From assembly GCF_005780165.1 (NCBI RefSeq), contig NZ_VAUV01000008.1:62001-126000 (forward strand): a DNA stretch of 64,000 nucleotides, in the 5' to 3' direction. Made by a program: the position numbers and the translations under genes. The DNA is from Phragmitibacter flavus. GTDB lineage: Bacteria; Verrucomicrobiota; Verrucomicrobiia; Verrucomicrobiales; Verrucomicrobiaceae. The first letter of the stretch is position 1, and each line of letters starts with the position of its first letter. Below the pieces are notes generated by a model, which saw nothing but the letters and a program-made list of their open reading frames with translations, was not told where the DNA came from and did not search any database. Positions 33,469 to 43,773 of this stretch are shown in pieces.

Positions 33469-33538
33469 TTCCTCGCTTCGAACGTTTTACTTACTCATTC
33501 CGCCTCTCTCCGCTCAAACCAGTCAGTCCCGCCGCGTC

Positions 33539-36500
33539 ATGGATCTCACCATTCTCACCCACCCGCGCCTTGCGCTCCTCGGCTTCACCACGCTGATCGC
33601 CGCTGCAACGACGACATCGATCCTCGCCGCCAGCACTGCCCCCAACGCCGACAGCGTCCAGTTCAACCGCGACATCCGCCCCATCCTCGCCGAGGCCTGC
33701 TTTCACTGCCACGGACCCGATTCCGGCACCCGCAAAGCCGACCTCCGGCTCGACAAGGAAGATGGTTTCTTCTCCGATTCTTCCGACAGCGGCCCCACCA
33801 TCCTCAAAGGCAAACCGCAGGATAGTCCCCTCTACCAACGCATCGTCTCCACCGATCCCGATGAGTTGATGCCTCCCGAATCTTCCCACAAAACCCTCAC
33901 CGCCGAGCAAAAAGACCTCATCAAACGCTGGATCGAACAGGGGGCCAACTGGCAGCCGCACTGGAGCCTCATCAACCCCACGCGTCCCGAATCTCCGAAA
34001 ACTCAAACCCCGGAATGGGCGCGCAACGGCATCGACCACTTCGTCCTCGCCAAACTCGAAGACGCCAAGCTCACCCCCAATCCCGAGGCCGACAAACGCA
34101 CCCTCGCCCGCCGTGTTTCCCTCGACCTCACCGGCCTGCCGCCGTCTCCAGACCTCGTCGAAACCTTCGTCAACAACCCAAACCCCAACGCCTACGACCA
34201 GCTCGTCGACCAGCTCCTCCAATCGAAATCCTACGGCGAACACCGCGCCCGCTACTGGCTCGACGCCGCCCGCTATGGCGATACTCACGGCCTCCACTTC
34301 GACAACTACCGCGAAATGTGGCCCTACCGCGACTGGGTGGTCCGCGCCTTCAACAACAACCAGCCCTTCAACCAGTTCACCCTCGAACAACTGGCCGGCG
34401 ACCTGCTCCCCAATCCAACCACCGAGCAACTCATTGCCACCGGCTTCCAACGTTGCAACATCACCACCAACGAAGGCGGCACGATCGACGAAGAAACTTT
34501 GGCCAACTACGCCGCCGATCGCGTGCAAACCCTCGGCTGGGTCTACATGGGCCTCACCGTCAACTGCGCCCAGTGCCACGACCACAAGTTCGACCCCATC
34601 TCCATTCACGACTACTACGCCCTCACTGCCTTCTTCCGCAACACGACCCAGCCCGCCAAAGACGGCAACAAAAAGGACCCCGGTCCCATTCTCGTCCTTC
34701 CCTCCGCCGAAGATCAAACCCGCTGGACCGCCCTCCCCGCCGAACTCGCCGCCGCCGACACCCAAATCAAACAACGTCGCGCCGACGCCAAACCCCAGTT
34801 CGAACAATGGCTTGCCGCCACCACGCCTGATGCTTTCGACAAATCGCTCAGCGACGAAGGCCTCATCGCCCACATCCCCCTCAACGAAGGCGCTGGCAAT
34901 GAAGTCACCGCGATCTGCGGTCCGCCCGCCAAAATCAAAACCACCGGTCAGGTTTCCTGGAGCCCCAACGGCAAACTCGGACCCGCCCCCGTCATCAAGC
35001 CCGACTCCACCTTTGACATCGGCAACTCCGGCGACTTCGAAGGCACCGACAAATTCAGCTACGGGGCCTGGGTGAAAGCCGGACGCGACGGCCTCACCGC
35101 CGCCATCCTTGCCCGCATGGACGAAAAAGACGCCTATCGCGGGTGGGACCTCTGGCAGCAGGATCGCAAAATCGGCGTCCATCTCATCCACAAATTCCCA
35201 GACAACGCCCTCAAGGTCACCACCAAAAAGGCCGTTCTCAAACCCGGCACCTGGCAGCATGTTTTTGTCACCTACGACGGCACCGGAAAACCCGCTGGCG
35301 TCAAAATCTACCTCGACGGTGTTGAGCAAGATCTCAACGCCGACAACGCCAGCTACAAACCTGGCAGCACCCTGCGCACCACCACCCCCACCCGGATCGG
35401 CCAGCGCAGCCATGTCTCCGTTTTCGACAGCGGATCCATCCAGGACGTTCGCATCTACAGCCGCTCCCTCAAACCTGCCGAGGTCAAACAACTCGCCAGC
35501 CACAGCTCCCTGCGAAACGCCCTCGCCGCCGCCAGCGAAAAACGCACTCCCGAACAGCAGAACGCCCTCTACGATCACTACCTCCACACTCAAGATACCG
35601 AATTCCCTGCGCTCCTTCAGGCCTCCGCCAAATTGACCAGCGAACAAACCGCCATCCGCCAGCGCAGCCCCCTGACTCACATCCAGGAAGAGGTGCCCAA
35701 TGTGGAACCCATGGCCAAGATCCTCTTGCGTGGTCAATACGACAACCACGGCGAAGATGTCACCGCCGCGACACCCGCCGCGCTCCCGCCTCTTCCCGAG
35801 GGTGCCCCAAAAAACCGGCTCGGACTCGCCCAATGGCTCATCGCCGACAACAACCCTCTCACCGCCCGCGTGGTCGTCAACCGCTTCTGGCAGGAACTGT
35901 TCGGCAAAGGCCTCGTCTACACCTCTGAAGATTTCGGCATCATGGGCAGCGAACCCTCCCATCCCGAACTGCTCGACTGGCTCGCCGTCGAATTCCGCGA
36001 CAGCGGCTGGGACGTCAAACACCTGTATAAATTGATGGTCACCAGCGCCACCTACCGGCAGTCGCCCACCATCACCCCGGACAAACTCGCCACGGACCGC
36101 GACAACTCCCTCTTCAGCCGCGGCCCCCGCTTCCGCATGGACGCCGAAATGGTGCGCGACTACGCTCTCGCCGCCAGCGGTCTTCTATCCCCCAAAATGG
36201 GCGGACCCGGCACCAAACCTTATCAACCCGAAGGCGTTTGGGATGTCGTCGGACTCCCCGGCGGCGACACCCGCAATTACGTCCAGGACAATGGCGAAAA
36301 CCTTTACCGCCGCACGATCTACAACTTCTGGAAACGCATGGCCCCACCGCCAAGCCTCGACACTTTCAACGCTCCCAGCCGCGAAGTCAGTTGTGTCCGT
36401 CGCGAACGCACCAACACGCCTCTTCAAGCCCTCGTCACCCTCAACGACCCGCAGTTCATCGAAGCCGCCCGCCATCTCGCGGTGCAGACGCTTTGGGAAA

Positions 36501-36760
36501 CTCGTGGTGACGAATACGCCGCCCTCAACACCATCGCGTCCAGGATCCTTTGCCGACCCCTCACCGCCCAGGAAACCAGCATCCTGCAAGCCAGCCACGC
36601 CGACCTGCTGAAACACTATCAAGCCAACCCTGCCGATGCCGAAGCTCTCGTTAAAATCGGTGAATCCCCGCCCGACAAGACCCTCAGCCCTGCCTCCATC
36701 GCCGCCTGGACCATGGTCTGCAACCAGCTCATGAACCTCGACGAGGTCTTGAACAAATAA
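33539..36760 (+). CDS. PSCyt1-DUF1549-LamG-DUF1553 secreted haem protein
   Basis: A large protein of 1073 residues with an N-terminal hydrophobic export segment (about 10-32). PSCyt1 cytochrome domain: SVQFNRDIRPILAEACFHCHG (Cys54, Cys57, His58) to about 145. DUF1549 spans about 160-370 (NGIDHFVLAKLE, RYWLDAARYGDTHGLHFDNYR, CAQCHDHKFDPI with a second Cys-x-x-Cys-His). A LamG-like jelly roll follows at about 441-655 (FSYGAWVKAGRDG, IYLDGVEQ). DUF1553 runs from about 757 (RVVVNRFWQELFGKGLV to FNAPSREVSCVRRERTNTPLQAL). Such proteins usually pair with a DUF1501 sulfatase-like gene, which is absent here. Confidence 0.92.
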   Translation: MDLTILTHPRLALLGFTTLIAAATTTSILAASTAPNADSVQFNRDIRPILAEACFHCHGPDSGTRKADLRLDKEDGFFSDSSDSGPTILKGKPQDSPLYQRIVSTDPDELMPPESSHKTLTAEQKDLIKRWIEQGANWQPHWSLINPTRPESPKTQTPEWARNGIDHFVLAKLEDAKLTPNPEADKRTLARRVSLDLTGLPPSPDLVETFVNNPNPNAYDQLVDQLLQSKSYGEHRARYWLDAARYGDTHGLHFDNYREMWPYRDWVVRAFNNNQPFNQFTLEQLAGDLLPNPTTEQLIATGFQRCNITTNEGGTIDEETLANYAADRVQTLGWVYMGLTVNCAQCHDHKFDPISIHDYYALTAFFRNTTQPAKDGNKKDPGPILVLPSAEDQTRWTALPAELAAADTQIKQRRADAKPQFEQWLAATTPDAFDKSLSDEGLIAHIPLNEGAGNEVTAICGPPAKIKTTGQVSWSPNGKLGPAPVIKPDSTFDIGNSGDFEGTDKFSYGAWVKAGRDGLTAAILARMDEKDAYRGWDLWQQDRKIGVHLIHKFPDNALKVTTKKAVLKPGTWQHVFVTYDGTGKPAGVKIYLDGVEQDLNADNASYKPGSTLRTTTPTRIGQRSHVSVFDSGSIQDVRIYSRSLKPAEVKQLASHSSLRNALAAASEKRTPEQQNALYDHYLHTQDTEFPALLQASAKLTSEQTAIRQRSPLTHIQEEVPNVEPMAKILLRGQYDNHGEDVTAATPAALPPLPEGAPKNRLGLAQWLIADNNPLTARVVVNRFWQELFGKGLVYTSEDFGIMGSEPSHPELLDWLAVEFRDSGWDVKHLYKLMVTSATYRQSPTITPDKLATDRDNSLFSRGPRFRMDAEMVRDYALAASGLLSPKMGGPGTKPYQPEGVWDVVGLPGGDTRNYVQDNGENLYRRTIYNFWKRMAPPPSLDTFNAPSREVSCVRRERTNTPLQALVTLNDPQFIEAARHLAVQTLWETRGDEYAALNTIASRILCRPLTAQETSILQASHADLLKHYQANPADAEALVKIGESPPDKTLSPASIAAWTMVCNQLMNLDEVLNK

Positions 36761-36799
36761 GGTCCTTACAAATCCGCCGACGCCTCGTCTGCTTTATTC

Positions 36800-37366
36800 A
36801 TGTGGTTCAAGCGCCAATCGAAACCGATCCAAAACGCCCTGACCGGAGCGCCTTATTTTTTGCAGTCTCTGGATTCGGTCGATGCAACGGACGACCAACT
36901 AGAAAGGATCACTTCGATCTGCAACGAGCCTGCGGTCTACCGTTGGCTCTTTGAAAGTCGGTATTCCGGCCAGCCCTACCCCGGGTCCTCAGCAGCCGAA
37001 TGGCTTTCCTGGGGAGCGGATGGATGGATCAACCAAACGCATTTTGCCTTTGCCGTGTTGAATGCTGAAGGCAGAGTCGCCGCTGCCTGTGACATCAAAG
37101 ATACCAACCGTGATTCCGCCGAGATCGGATACTGGTCGGGTGCCGCGCACCGGGGCATCATGACCAACGCCGTTCAGGCCATGCTCGAACTAGGGCTAGA
37201 AGCCGGATTCCGAGGTTTCTTCGCAGAGGTGCATCAAGAGAATTTGCAGTCGCGCGGCGTCCTCACACGTGCCGGACTACAACTCACCGAACGAAGCCCC
37301 CGCAGACCGTTTTACCTCATTTACGAATGTGTGATGAGAATGCGTGAACATCCAGGGAGTTGTTGA
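36800..37366 (+). CDS. GNAT family N-acetyltransferase
   Basis: A 188-residue protein with the acetyltransferase_3 layout: IGYWSGAAHRGIMTNAVQAML corresponds to the acetyl-CoA binding loop and helix, NLQSRGVLTRAGLQL to the conserved N-x-x-S-x-x-x-x-x-x-x-G block. It may acetylate a ribosomal protein or small amine. Codon use is less biased than in the neighbouring PSCyt1 gene. It is followed by a repeat-rich gap and then the convergent atp operon. Confidence 0.8.
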   Translation: MWFKRQSKPIQNALTGAPYFLQSLDSVDATDDQLERITSICNEPAVYRWLFESRYSGQPYPGSSAAEWLSWGADGWINQTHFAFAVLNAEGRVAAACDIKDTNRDSAEIGYWSGAAHRGIMTNAVQAMLELGLEAGFRGFFAEVHQENLQSRGVLTRAGLQLTERSPRRPFYLIYECVMRMREHPGSC

Positions 37367-37473
37367 GGGAATGTTGCAAACATGATCGATGATCTTCATC
37401 AAATGCCACTTCACCGAACCCGGAAAGTCCAGCTTCCATATCAGGTCGCATCACTCGGAGCCCCAAAAACCCG

Positions 37474-37688
37474 CGTCCTGAAAAGGACGACTCATAATAG
37501 CCCGGCACACAGTGCCGGGTGGACGATACCGAAACAAATTCGTCCTGTAGGGACGATTCATGGGCGATGAGCGTCCCACGATGCGATGGAGAATCCTTGT
37601 CCATGAGGCGTCCCAACAGGACGCATGCCCTTCAATCTCGGATCCCGGCACCTTGTGCCGGGCTATTATGAGTCGTCCCGATAGGACG
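37474..37688. repeat. Composite inverted-repeat element between GNAT and atpC
   Basis: Left arm 37474-37519 (CGTCCTGAAAAGGACG, CTCATAATAG, CCCGGCACACAGTGCCGGG) is mirrored by right arm 37644-37688 (CCCGGCACCTTGTGCCGGG, CTATTATGAG, CGTCCCGATAGGACG). Within each arm are two further hairpins; the middle holds CGTCCTGTAGGGACG (37541-37555) and GCGTCC-CAACA-GGACGC (37608-37624). No ORF with protein-like codon use covers the region. Confidence 0.85.
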
Positions 37689-37829
37689 AATTCATTCTCA
37701 TTGAATCTGGTCTCTGCGCTTACCTGCCCATTTTGACTAACGCCTGAAGGCTGCATCCCCTGAAAAGGAGCGCGGACACTCTTTTCCGGTTCAATCAAGC
37801 TGCGGCGACAAAGTCGCCCCAAACCCCAC
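37689..37829. other. Gap between the repeat element and atpC: one small hairpin, no gene
   Basis: The only structure seen is GGCGAC-AAA-GTCGCC at 37804-37818, 12 bases beyond the atpC stop in the direction of transcription. No T-run follows on the minus strand, so it is at best a stability hairpin for the atp mRNA. Confidence 0.4.
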
Positions 37830-38246
37830 TTAAATCGAGGTCCGACGACGCTTGATATGCAACTGCGCCATCGATTTCTGAATCATCGCCTGCACCATCG
37901 CCAGCTCTTCGCTGCCAGTGTCGTGTTTGAGATTTTCCAAACGCTCCTGCGCACGGGCAAGGGCTTCTTCCACGGCTTTCTCGTCAATGTCACCTTCACC
38001 CATGGCCATGTCGGTCAGCACGGAAACTTTGTCTCCAGACACTTCCACAAATCCGGTGCCAACGGCGAGCGATTCGGTCTTGCCGGCTTTCGTGTAGGAC
38101 AGCTCACCAGGCTTGAGCGCGGTGACCAAGGGCACGTGACTGGTCAAAATGCCCAGTTCCCCTTCACTACCGGGAAGCACCACGATATCCACGGTCTCAG
38201 AGAGCACGCGTTTTTCTGGAGTGACGATTTCAAGTTGAAGGGACAT
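37830..38246 (-). CDS. atpC: ATP synthase F1 epsilon subunit
   Basis: A 138-residue protein with the N-terminal beta-sandwich (LQLEIVTPEKRVLSETVDIVVLPGSEGELGILTSHVPLVTAL) and the C-terminal helical hairpin (DEKAVEEALARAQERLENL). The epsilon subunit couples the c-ring and gamma and can inhibit ATP hydrolysis. It is the last gene of the operon, separated from atpD by 101 bases containing two opposed heptanucleotide arrays. Confidence 0.95.
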   Translation of the reverse strand: MSLQLEIVTPEKRVLSETVDIVVLPGSEGELGILTSHVPLVTALKPGELSYTKAGKTESLAVGTGFVEVSGDKVSVLTDMAMGEGDIDEKAVEEALARAQERLENLKHDTGSEELAMVQAMIQKSMAQLHIKRRRTSI

Positions 38247-38256
38247 GGAATAAAAG

Positions 38257-38336
38257 TGTTCAGGTTTCAGTGTTCAGGTTTCGGGTAGTTTCCGCAGCCA
38301 GGGCATTCCCTGAACACTGAAAACTGAACCCTGAAA
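38257..38336. repeat. Opposed heptanucleotide arrays in the atpD-atpC spacer
   Basis: Left array 38257-38284: TGTTCAG, GTTTCAG, TGTTCAG, GTTTCGG. Right array 38309-38336: CCTGAAC, ACTGAAA, ACTGAAC, CCTGAAA. The two sets are complementary over about 25 bases with few mismatches, so the mRNA could form a long imperfect hairpin between the beta and epsilon reading frames. Confidence 0.85.
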
Positions 38337-38347
38337 CCTTTGCTACT

Positions 38348-39871
<1,524 letters not shown>

Positions 39872-40765
39872 TTATTCGAGTGCCATCTTGGCGGTGGTGA
39901 TTTCGAGGAGTTCGTTGGTGATGGCGGCTTGACGCAGCTTGTTGTATTCCAGGGTAAGATCCTTGAGAATCTGCTTGGCATTGTCGGTGGCGTTTTTCAT
40001 CGCCACCATCCGGCTGGAATGTTCGGAAGCGCGGGCTTCAAGCAACATCTGCCAGATGGTGTTGTTCACGTATTGTGGCAGAATGACGGCAAAGACTTCC
40101 TTCGCGCTGGGTTCAAAAAGGTATTCGGTGACTTCAGTCGAGGTTTCCTCAACGGTGAGCGCGCTGCCCATGCCTTCGAAATCGCGTTTGCCACCAAGAG
40201 TCACTGGATTCACCGGAAGCACCTGCTCAACGGTTGGAACGATGGTAACGGTATTGACGAAGTTGTTGAAGGCCACCAGCACGCGTTTGTATTCGCCAGC
40301 GAGGAACTTTTCCTGCACGTAGTTGCCGACCGGACGAAGTTCCGCAAACTTGGCGGGATCTTTGACGGTGAAATCTGCCACCAGTTTCTTGCGCAAACGG
40401 CTTAGCGACTGGGCGGCCTTGCGACCAATGGTCACATAATCGACTTCTTCGCCGAGATTTTCAGCGATCAGCTTCTTGATAAGGTTGGTGTTAAACGCAC
40501 CGCAAAGACCCTTGTCACTGGCGATCACCAGAACGAGCGTTTTTTTGGACTCGTTCTCTCCGAAGAAAGGATGGGTGCCTTCTTCAACACCGTCCTTAAG
40601 GCTGACCAGCACCTTGTTGAGAAGCTCGGCATAAGGACGACCAAAGGTGGCCTGATCCTGAGCCTTCTTCATCTTCGCAGCCGCAACCATCTGCATGGCC
40701 TTGGTGATCTGGGCCGTGTTTTTGATCGATTTGATTCGACGTCTGATGTCGCGGGTGGAAGGCAT
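39872..40765 (-). CDS. atpG: ATP synthase F1 gamma subunit
   Basis: The 297-residue rotor shaft has family ends: PSTRDIRRRIKSIKNTAQITKAMQMVAAAKMKKAQ at the N-terminus and ASEHSSRMVAMKNATDNAKQILKDLTLEYNKLRQAAITNELLEI at the C-terminus. The GLCGAFNTNLIKKL segment is in the middle domain. It links rotation of the c-ring with catalysis in alpha3beta3. The 45-base gap to atpD contains degenerate GGTTGAA/GGTTGAT heptads. Confidence 0.96.
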   Translation of the reverse strand: MPSTRDIRRRIKSIKNTAQITKAMQMVAAAKMKKAQDQATFGRPYAELLNKVLVSLKDGVEEGTHPFFGENESKKTLVLVIASDKGLCGAFNTNLIKKLIAENLGEEVDYVTIGRKAAQSLSRLRKKLVADFTVKDPAKFAELRPVGNYVQEKFLAGEYKRVLVAFNNFVNTVTIVPTVEQVLPVNPVTLGGKRDFEGMGSALTVEETSTEVTEYLFEPSAKEVFAVILPQYVNNTIWQMLLEARASEHSSRMVAMKNATDNAKQILKDLTLEYNKLRQAAITNELLEITTAKMALE

Positions 40766-40818
40766 CGCTTAGGATTTGAAATTAGAAACTTTAAAGCTGA
40801 GATTCAAAACTCAGTTAC

Positions 40819-42348
40819 TTACTTCCAGGAACCTTTGAAATCGGCGAGGGCTGACTTGAGATCGTCGGTGACGTTATCAAGGGACTTCTCGTTGGCGATC
40901 TTGGCAAGGAGCGGCTCTTTGCGGGTATTCAAATAGTCTTCAAGAGCGGCTTGCGCTTCTTTGATGCGGTCGACAGCGACGTCATCGAAGTAACCGTTCT
41001 GCATCGCGAACAAGGAAGCAACCATGATCGGAAGGCTCTTCGGCTGATACTGCTGCTGTTTGAAGAGTTCCACAATGCGGGCGCCACGATCAAGCTTGGC
41101 TTTGGTGGCGGCGTCGAGGTCGGAACCGAACTGGGCGAAAGCAGCAAGTTCGCGGAACTGGGCCAAATCGAGTTTGGTCGTGCCGGACACTTTTTTGATC
41201 GCCTTGGTCTGTGCAGCGGAACCCACACGGGACACCGAAAGACCGACGGAAATCGCAGGGCGGATGCCTTGATAGAAAAGGTCGGTTTCAAGGAAGATCT
41301 GACCATCGGTGATCGAAATCACGTTGGTAGGAATGTAGGCCGAAACGTCACCCGCCTGGGTTTCGATGATCGGCAGAGCGGTCAAAGAACCACCACCGTA
41401 GTTCTCGTTCACACGAGCGGAACGCTCCAGCAAGCGGGAGTGGAGATAGAACACGTCACCAGGATAAGCTTCACGACCGGATGGGCGTTTCAACACGAGG
41501 GAAACCTGACGATAAGCAACGGCTTGTTTGGAAAGGTCATCAAACACGATCAGGGCGTCCTGACCTTGATCCATGAACCATTCGCCGATGGCGCAACCGG
41601 TGTAGGGGGAAAGGTATTGGTTCACCGCGGAGTCAGAAGCCGAGGCGCTGACGATGACGGTGTATTCCATGGCGCCAGCGTCTTCGAGGGTCTTGACGAC
41701 ACGGGCGACGTTGGATTGTTTCTGGCCGATGGCGACGTAGATGCAATAGAGAGGCTTATGGCCTTCGAGTTTGCCCTGCTCAGCCGCTTTGTTCTGCTGG
41801 GCCTGAGAAATGATGGTGTCGACCGCGATGGTGGTTTTGCCGGTGGAACGGTCACCAATGATCAACTCACGTTGACCACGACCAATCGGAATCATCGCAT
41901 CAATGGCCATGATGCCGGTCTGCACCGGAACAGAAACCGACTTACGGGTAATGATCCCAGGAGCGAGTTTCTCAACGGGGTATTCGGCTTCACCTTTGAT
42001 TGGGCCTTTGCCATCAATAGGCTGACCAAGTGCGTTGACCACGCGGCCAAGCAGCGATTTACCAACGGGAACGGAAAGAAGACGACCGGTGGTTTTGACT
42101 TCGTCACCTGCCTTGATGGTTTCGCCGGAGCCAAGAAGCACGCAACCGACTTCGGTTTCTTCAAGGTTGAGTGCCAGACCGTAGAGACCGCCGGGGAACT
42201 CGATCATTTCGTTGAGCATGACATCGCTCAAGCCTTCCACTTTGGCGACGCCATCACCAATTTCGCGGACGACGCCGACGTTGGACTTGGTGACGGAGGT
42301 GCGCAGGCCTGCGATCTCGGTTTCGATCTCCTGGAGGATGCTGCTCAT
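40819..42348 (-). CDS. atpA: ATP synthase F1 alpha subunit
   Basis: A 509-residue subunit with the non-catalytic P-loop [15 protein letters not shown] at about 168-182, [20 protein letters not shown], the [17 protein letters not shown] Walker B region, and the signature [17 protein letters not shown] near residue 365. The C-terminal helical domain is complete. It forms the stator hexamer with beta. It lies between atpH and atpG as in most bacteria. Confidence 0.97.
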   Translation of the reverse strand: MSSILQEIETEIAGLRTSVTKSNVGVVREIGDGVAKVEGLSDVMLNEMIEFPGGLYGLALNLEETEVGCVLLGSGETIKAGDEVKTTGRLLSVPVGKSLLGRVVNALGQPIDGKGPIKGEAEYPVEKLAPGIITRKSVSVPVQTGIMAIDAMIPIGRGQRELIIGDRSTGKTTIAVDTIISQAQQNKAAEQGKLEGHKPLYCIYVAIGQKQSNVARVVKTLEDAGAMEYTVIVSASASDSAVNQYLSPYTGCAIGEWFMDQGQDALIVFDDLSKQAVAYRQVSLVLKRPSGREAYPGDVFYLHSRLLERSARVNENYGGGSLTALPIIETQAGDVSAYIPTNVISITDGQIFLETDLFYQGIRPAISVGLSVSRVGSAAQTKAIKKVSGTTKLDLAQFRELAAFAQFGSDLDAATKAKLDRGARIVELFKQQQYQPKSLPIMVASLFAMQNGYFDDVAVDRIKEAQAALEDYLNTRKEPLLAKIANEKSLDNVTDDLKSALADFKGSWK

Positions 42349-42416
42349 GATGGTGTGCTAATAAGGTGTGGGATGTTGATGATTGTTTAAATGGGGTCGA
42401 TTCGACTCGATTCGAC

Positions 42417-42815
42417 TTAGGCGACTTTTTCGCGCAGGGCGTCAAGTTTGGCGCGGACACTGCCGTCCCAGACCTGGCTGCCAACGCGAACGCGCATGCC
42501 GCCGAGGAGAGCCGGGTTGAGATAAAATTCAATGGACAGGTCGTCTCCAAACTTGCGCTGAAGATCGGCGCGAAGCTGGTCGCGGACCGGCGTGGTCAAC
42601 TCAACCGCGCTCTCGACACGGGCCGAGCGTTTTTCGACTTCCAAGCGCACCAGGCGAAGAAACGCCGTGAGGATCGCCTGATAGTTGCGAGGCTTTTTCT
42701 CTCCGACCAATTTCACCACGCGCTTGATGCGGCTGCCATGCATCTTGCCGTTTGCGTCGGAACAGGCGCGAAACAACTGCCGGGCGGCGCGAAGGGCATC
42801 TTTGCTGATTTTCAT
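42417..42815 (-). CDS. atpH: ATP synthase delta subunit, short form
   Basis: A 132-residue protein in the position of delta. The C-terminal half is recognisable: VESAVELTTPVRDQLRADLQRKFGDDLSIEFYLNPALLGGMRVRVGSQVWDGSVRAKLDALREKV, which matches the family's conserved LGG-x-R-V-x-(V/I)-G-x-x-x-x-D-x-S. Typical delta subunits have about 175-185 residues with a six-helix N-terminal domain; here it is shortened by roughly 45 residues. No in-frame extension is available, because the atpF stop lies 30 bases upstream. Confidence 0.88.
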   Translation of the reverse strand: MKISKDALRAARQLFRACSDANGKMHGSRIKRVVKLVGEKKPRNYQAILTAFLRLVRLEVEKRSARVESAVELTTPVRDQLRADLQRKFGDDLSIEFYLNPALLGGMRVRVGSQVWDGSVRAKLDALREKVA

Positions 42816-42845
42816 CGGGTGGGTGGAGTCGGAACGAAAATAAGA

Positions 42846-43346
42846 TTAAAGGGCGACTTGGGCGGCCGTCTCGCGGTTGATACGGTCCTGGTCGTCGTTG
42901 GTGAGCACTTTGCCGGTGACGCGGCTGGTGGCGTCGACCACCATGCGACCGAACTCACGCTTGAGCTGGGAAAGCAACTGCTCCTGTTCGAGCTTGGAAG
43001 CTTCGCGGGATTTGGCGATGATGCCATTGGCTTCGGCGACAGCTTCCTGCTTTTTCTTCTCGGCCAAAGACGCGGCGTCTTCGCTGGCGGACTTGATCAA
43101 ACGGGTGGACTCGGCATTGGCCTTCTCAAGAATCGCTTTCGCGTTCTCTTCAGCAGCCGCGAGGTCGCGGGCGATTTTTTCGAGTTTGGCTTCACCATCA
43201 GCGATGCGCTTACGGCGTGCTTCAAGCATGGCCTGGATGGGACCGAAGGCGTTGCGCTTGAGGACAAAATACACCAGAGCAAAAATGATGACCTGAGCAA
43301 TCAGTTTGCCCCATTGAAGTCCGAATTGTCCTGCGATTTCCGTCAT
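42846..43346 (-). CDS. atpF: ATP synthase F0 b subunit
   Basis: A 166-residue single-pass protein: a membrane helix at about 12-30 (KLIAQVIIFALVYFVLKRNAFG) followed by a long charged coiled coil (ARRKRIADGEAKLEKIARDLAAAEENAKAILEKANAESTRL) that forms the peripheral stalk. It pairs with delta at the top of F1. Length is normal for the family (about 160). Only one b gene is present, so the stalk is a homodimer. Confidence 0.93.
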   Translation of the reverse strand: MTEIAGQFGLQWGKLIAQVIIFALVYFVLKRNAFGPIQAMLEARRKRIADGEAKLEKIARDLAAAEENAKAILEKANAESTRLIKSASEDAASLAEKKKQEAVAEANGIIAKSREASKLEQEQLLSQLKREFGRMVVDATSRVTGKVLTNDDQDRINRETAAQVAL

Positions 43347-43422
43347 GATGTGAAGTGGTGAAAGATGAGAGTGGGGAGGCGGCGAATTGCTTGCACCGCC
43401 TCCCGAAGAGGGACAGATTAAA

Positions 43423-43686
43423 TTAACGACCGCCGAAAGCGATGATCAAAGCGTAAATGGCAACCGCTTCTGCGAGCGCCATACCGATGATGCCAAGGGT
43501 AAGGATGTTACCGAAAGCACCCGGGTTACGGCCAACCGCTTCAACGGCTTTGCCGCCGATCATGCCAATGCCAATGGCTGCACCAGCACCAGCGACCGCG
43601 AGGGTCAGGGAGCCGTTAATGCCTTGGGCGACAACCGGAGCGTCAGCTGCTGCAGCTGCGCCCATCGAGATAAGGTCCATCATCAT
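43423..43686 (-). CDS. atpE: ATP synthase F0 c subunit
   Basis: This 87-residue hairpin of two membrane helices has the glycine-rich GAGAAIGIGMIGGKAVEAVGRNP and the ion-binding helix IIGMALAEAVAIYALIIAFGGR. The carboxylate is the Glu in MALAEAVAIY. The residues after it (Ala-Val) lack the Ser/Thr ligands seen in Na+-binding rings (ES/TT-G-IY), so a proton ring is more likely; this is inference from motif. It is preceded by an Ala-rich N-terminus. Confidence 0.95.
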   Translation of the reverse strand: MMMDLISMGAAAAADAPVVAQGINGSLTLAVAGAGAAIGIGMIGGKAVEAVGRNPGAFGNILTLGIIGMALAEAVAIYALIIAFGGR

Positions 43687-43773
43687 ATTAGTAGTAGTAG
43701 TGTATTTGGTGTTTCGTTGTTCTACCGTCGCCCACAGTCATAGCCATGGTCACAGCGGCAAAGGGTTCAGCAA

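Noticed and set aside
33491-36022. Very long minus-strand open frame (843 codons) opposite the PSCyt1/DUF1553 gene
   Set aside because: It is the antisense shadow of a gene with strong C-ending codons. Its translation is rich in Gly, Val and Glu without motifs. The same applies to minus frames opposite 3864-5501, 17174-18718 and 27687-29006.
42402-42425. TCGATTCGAC repeat in the atpA-atpH gap as another heptad array
   Set aside because: Its period is 10, with two units only; it does not fit the 7-bp family.
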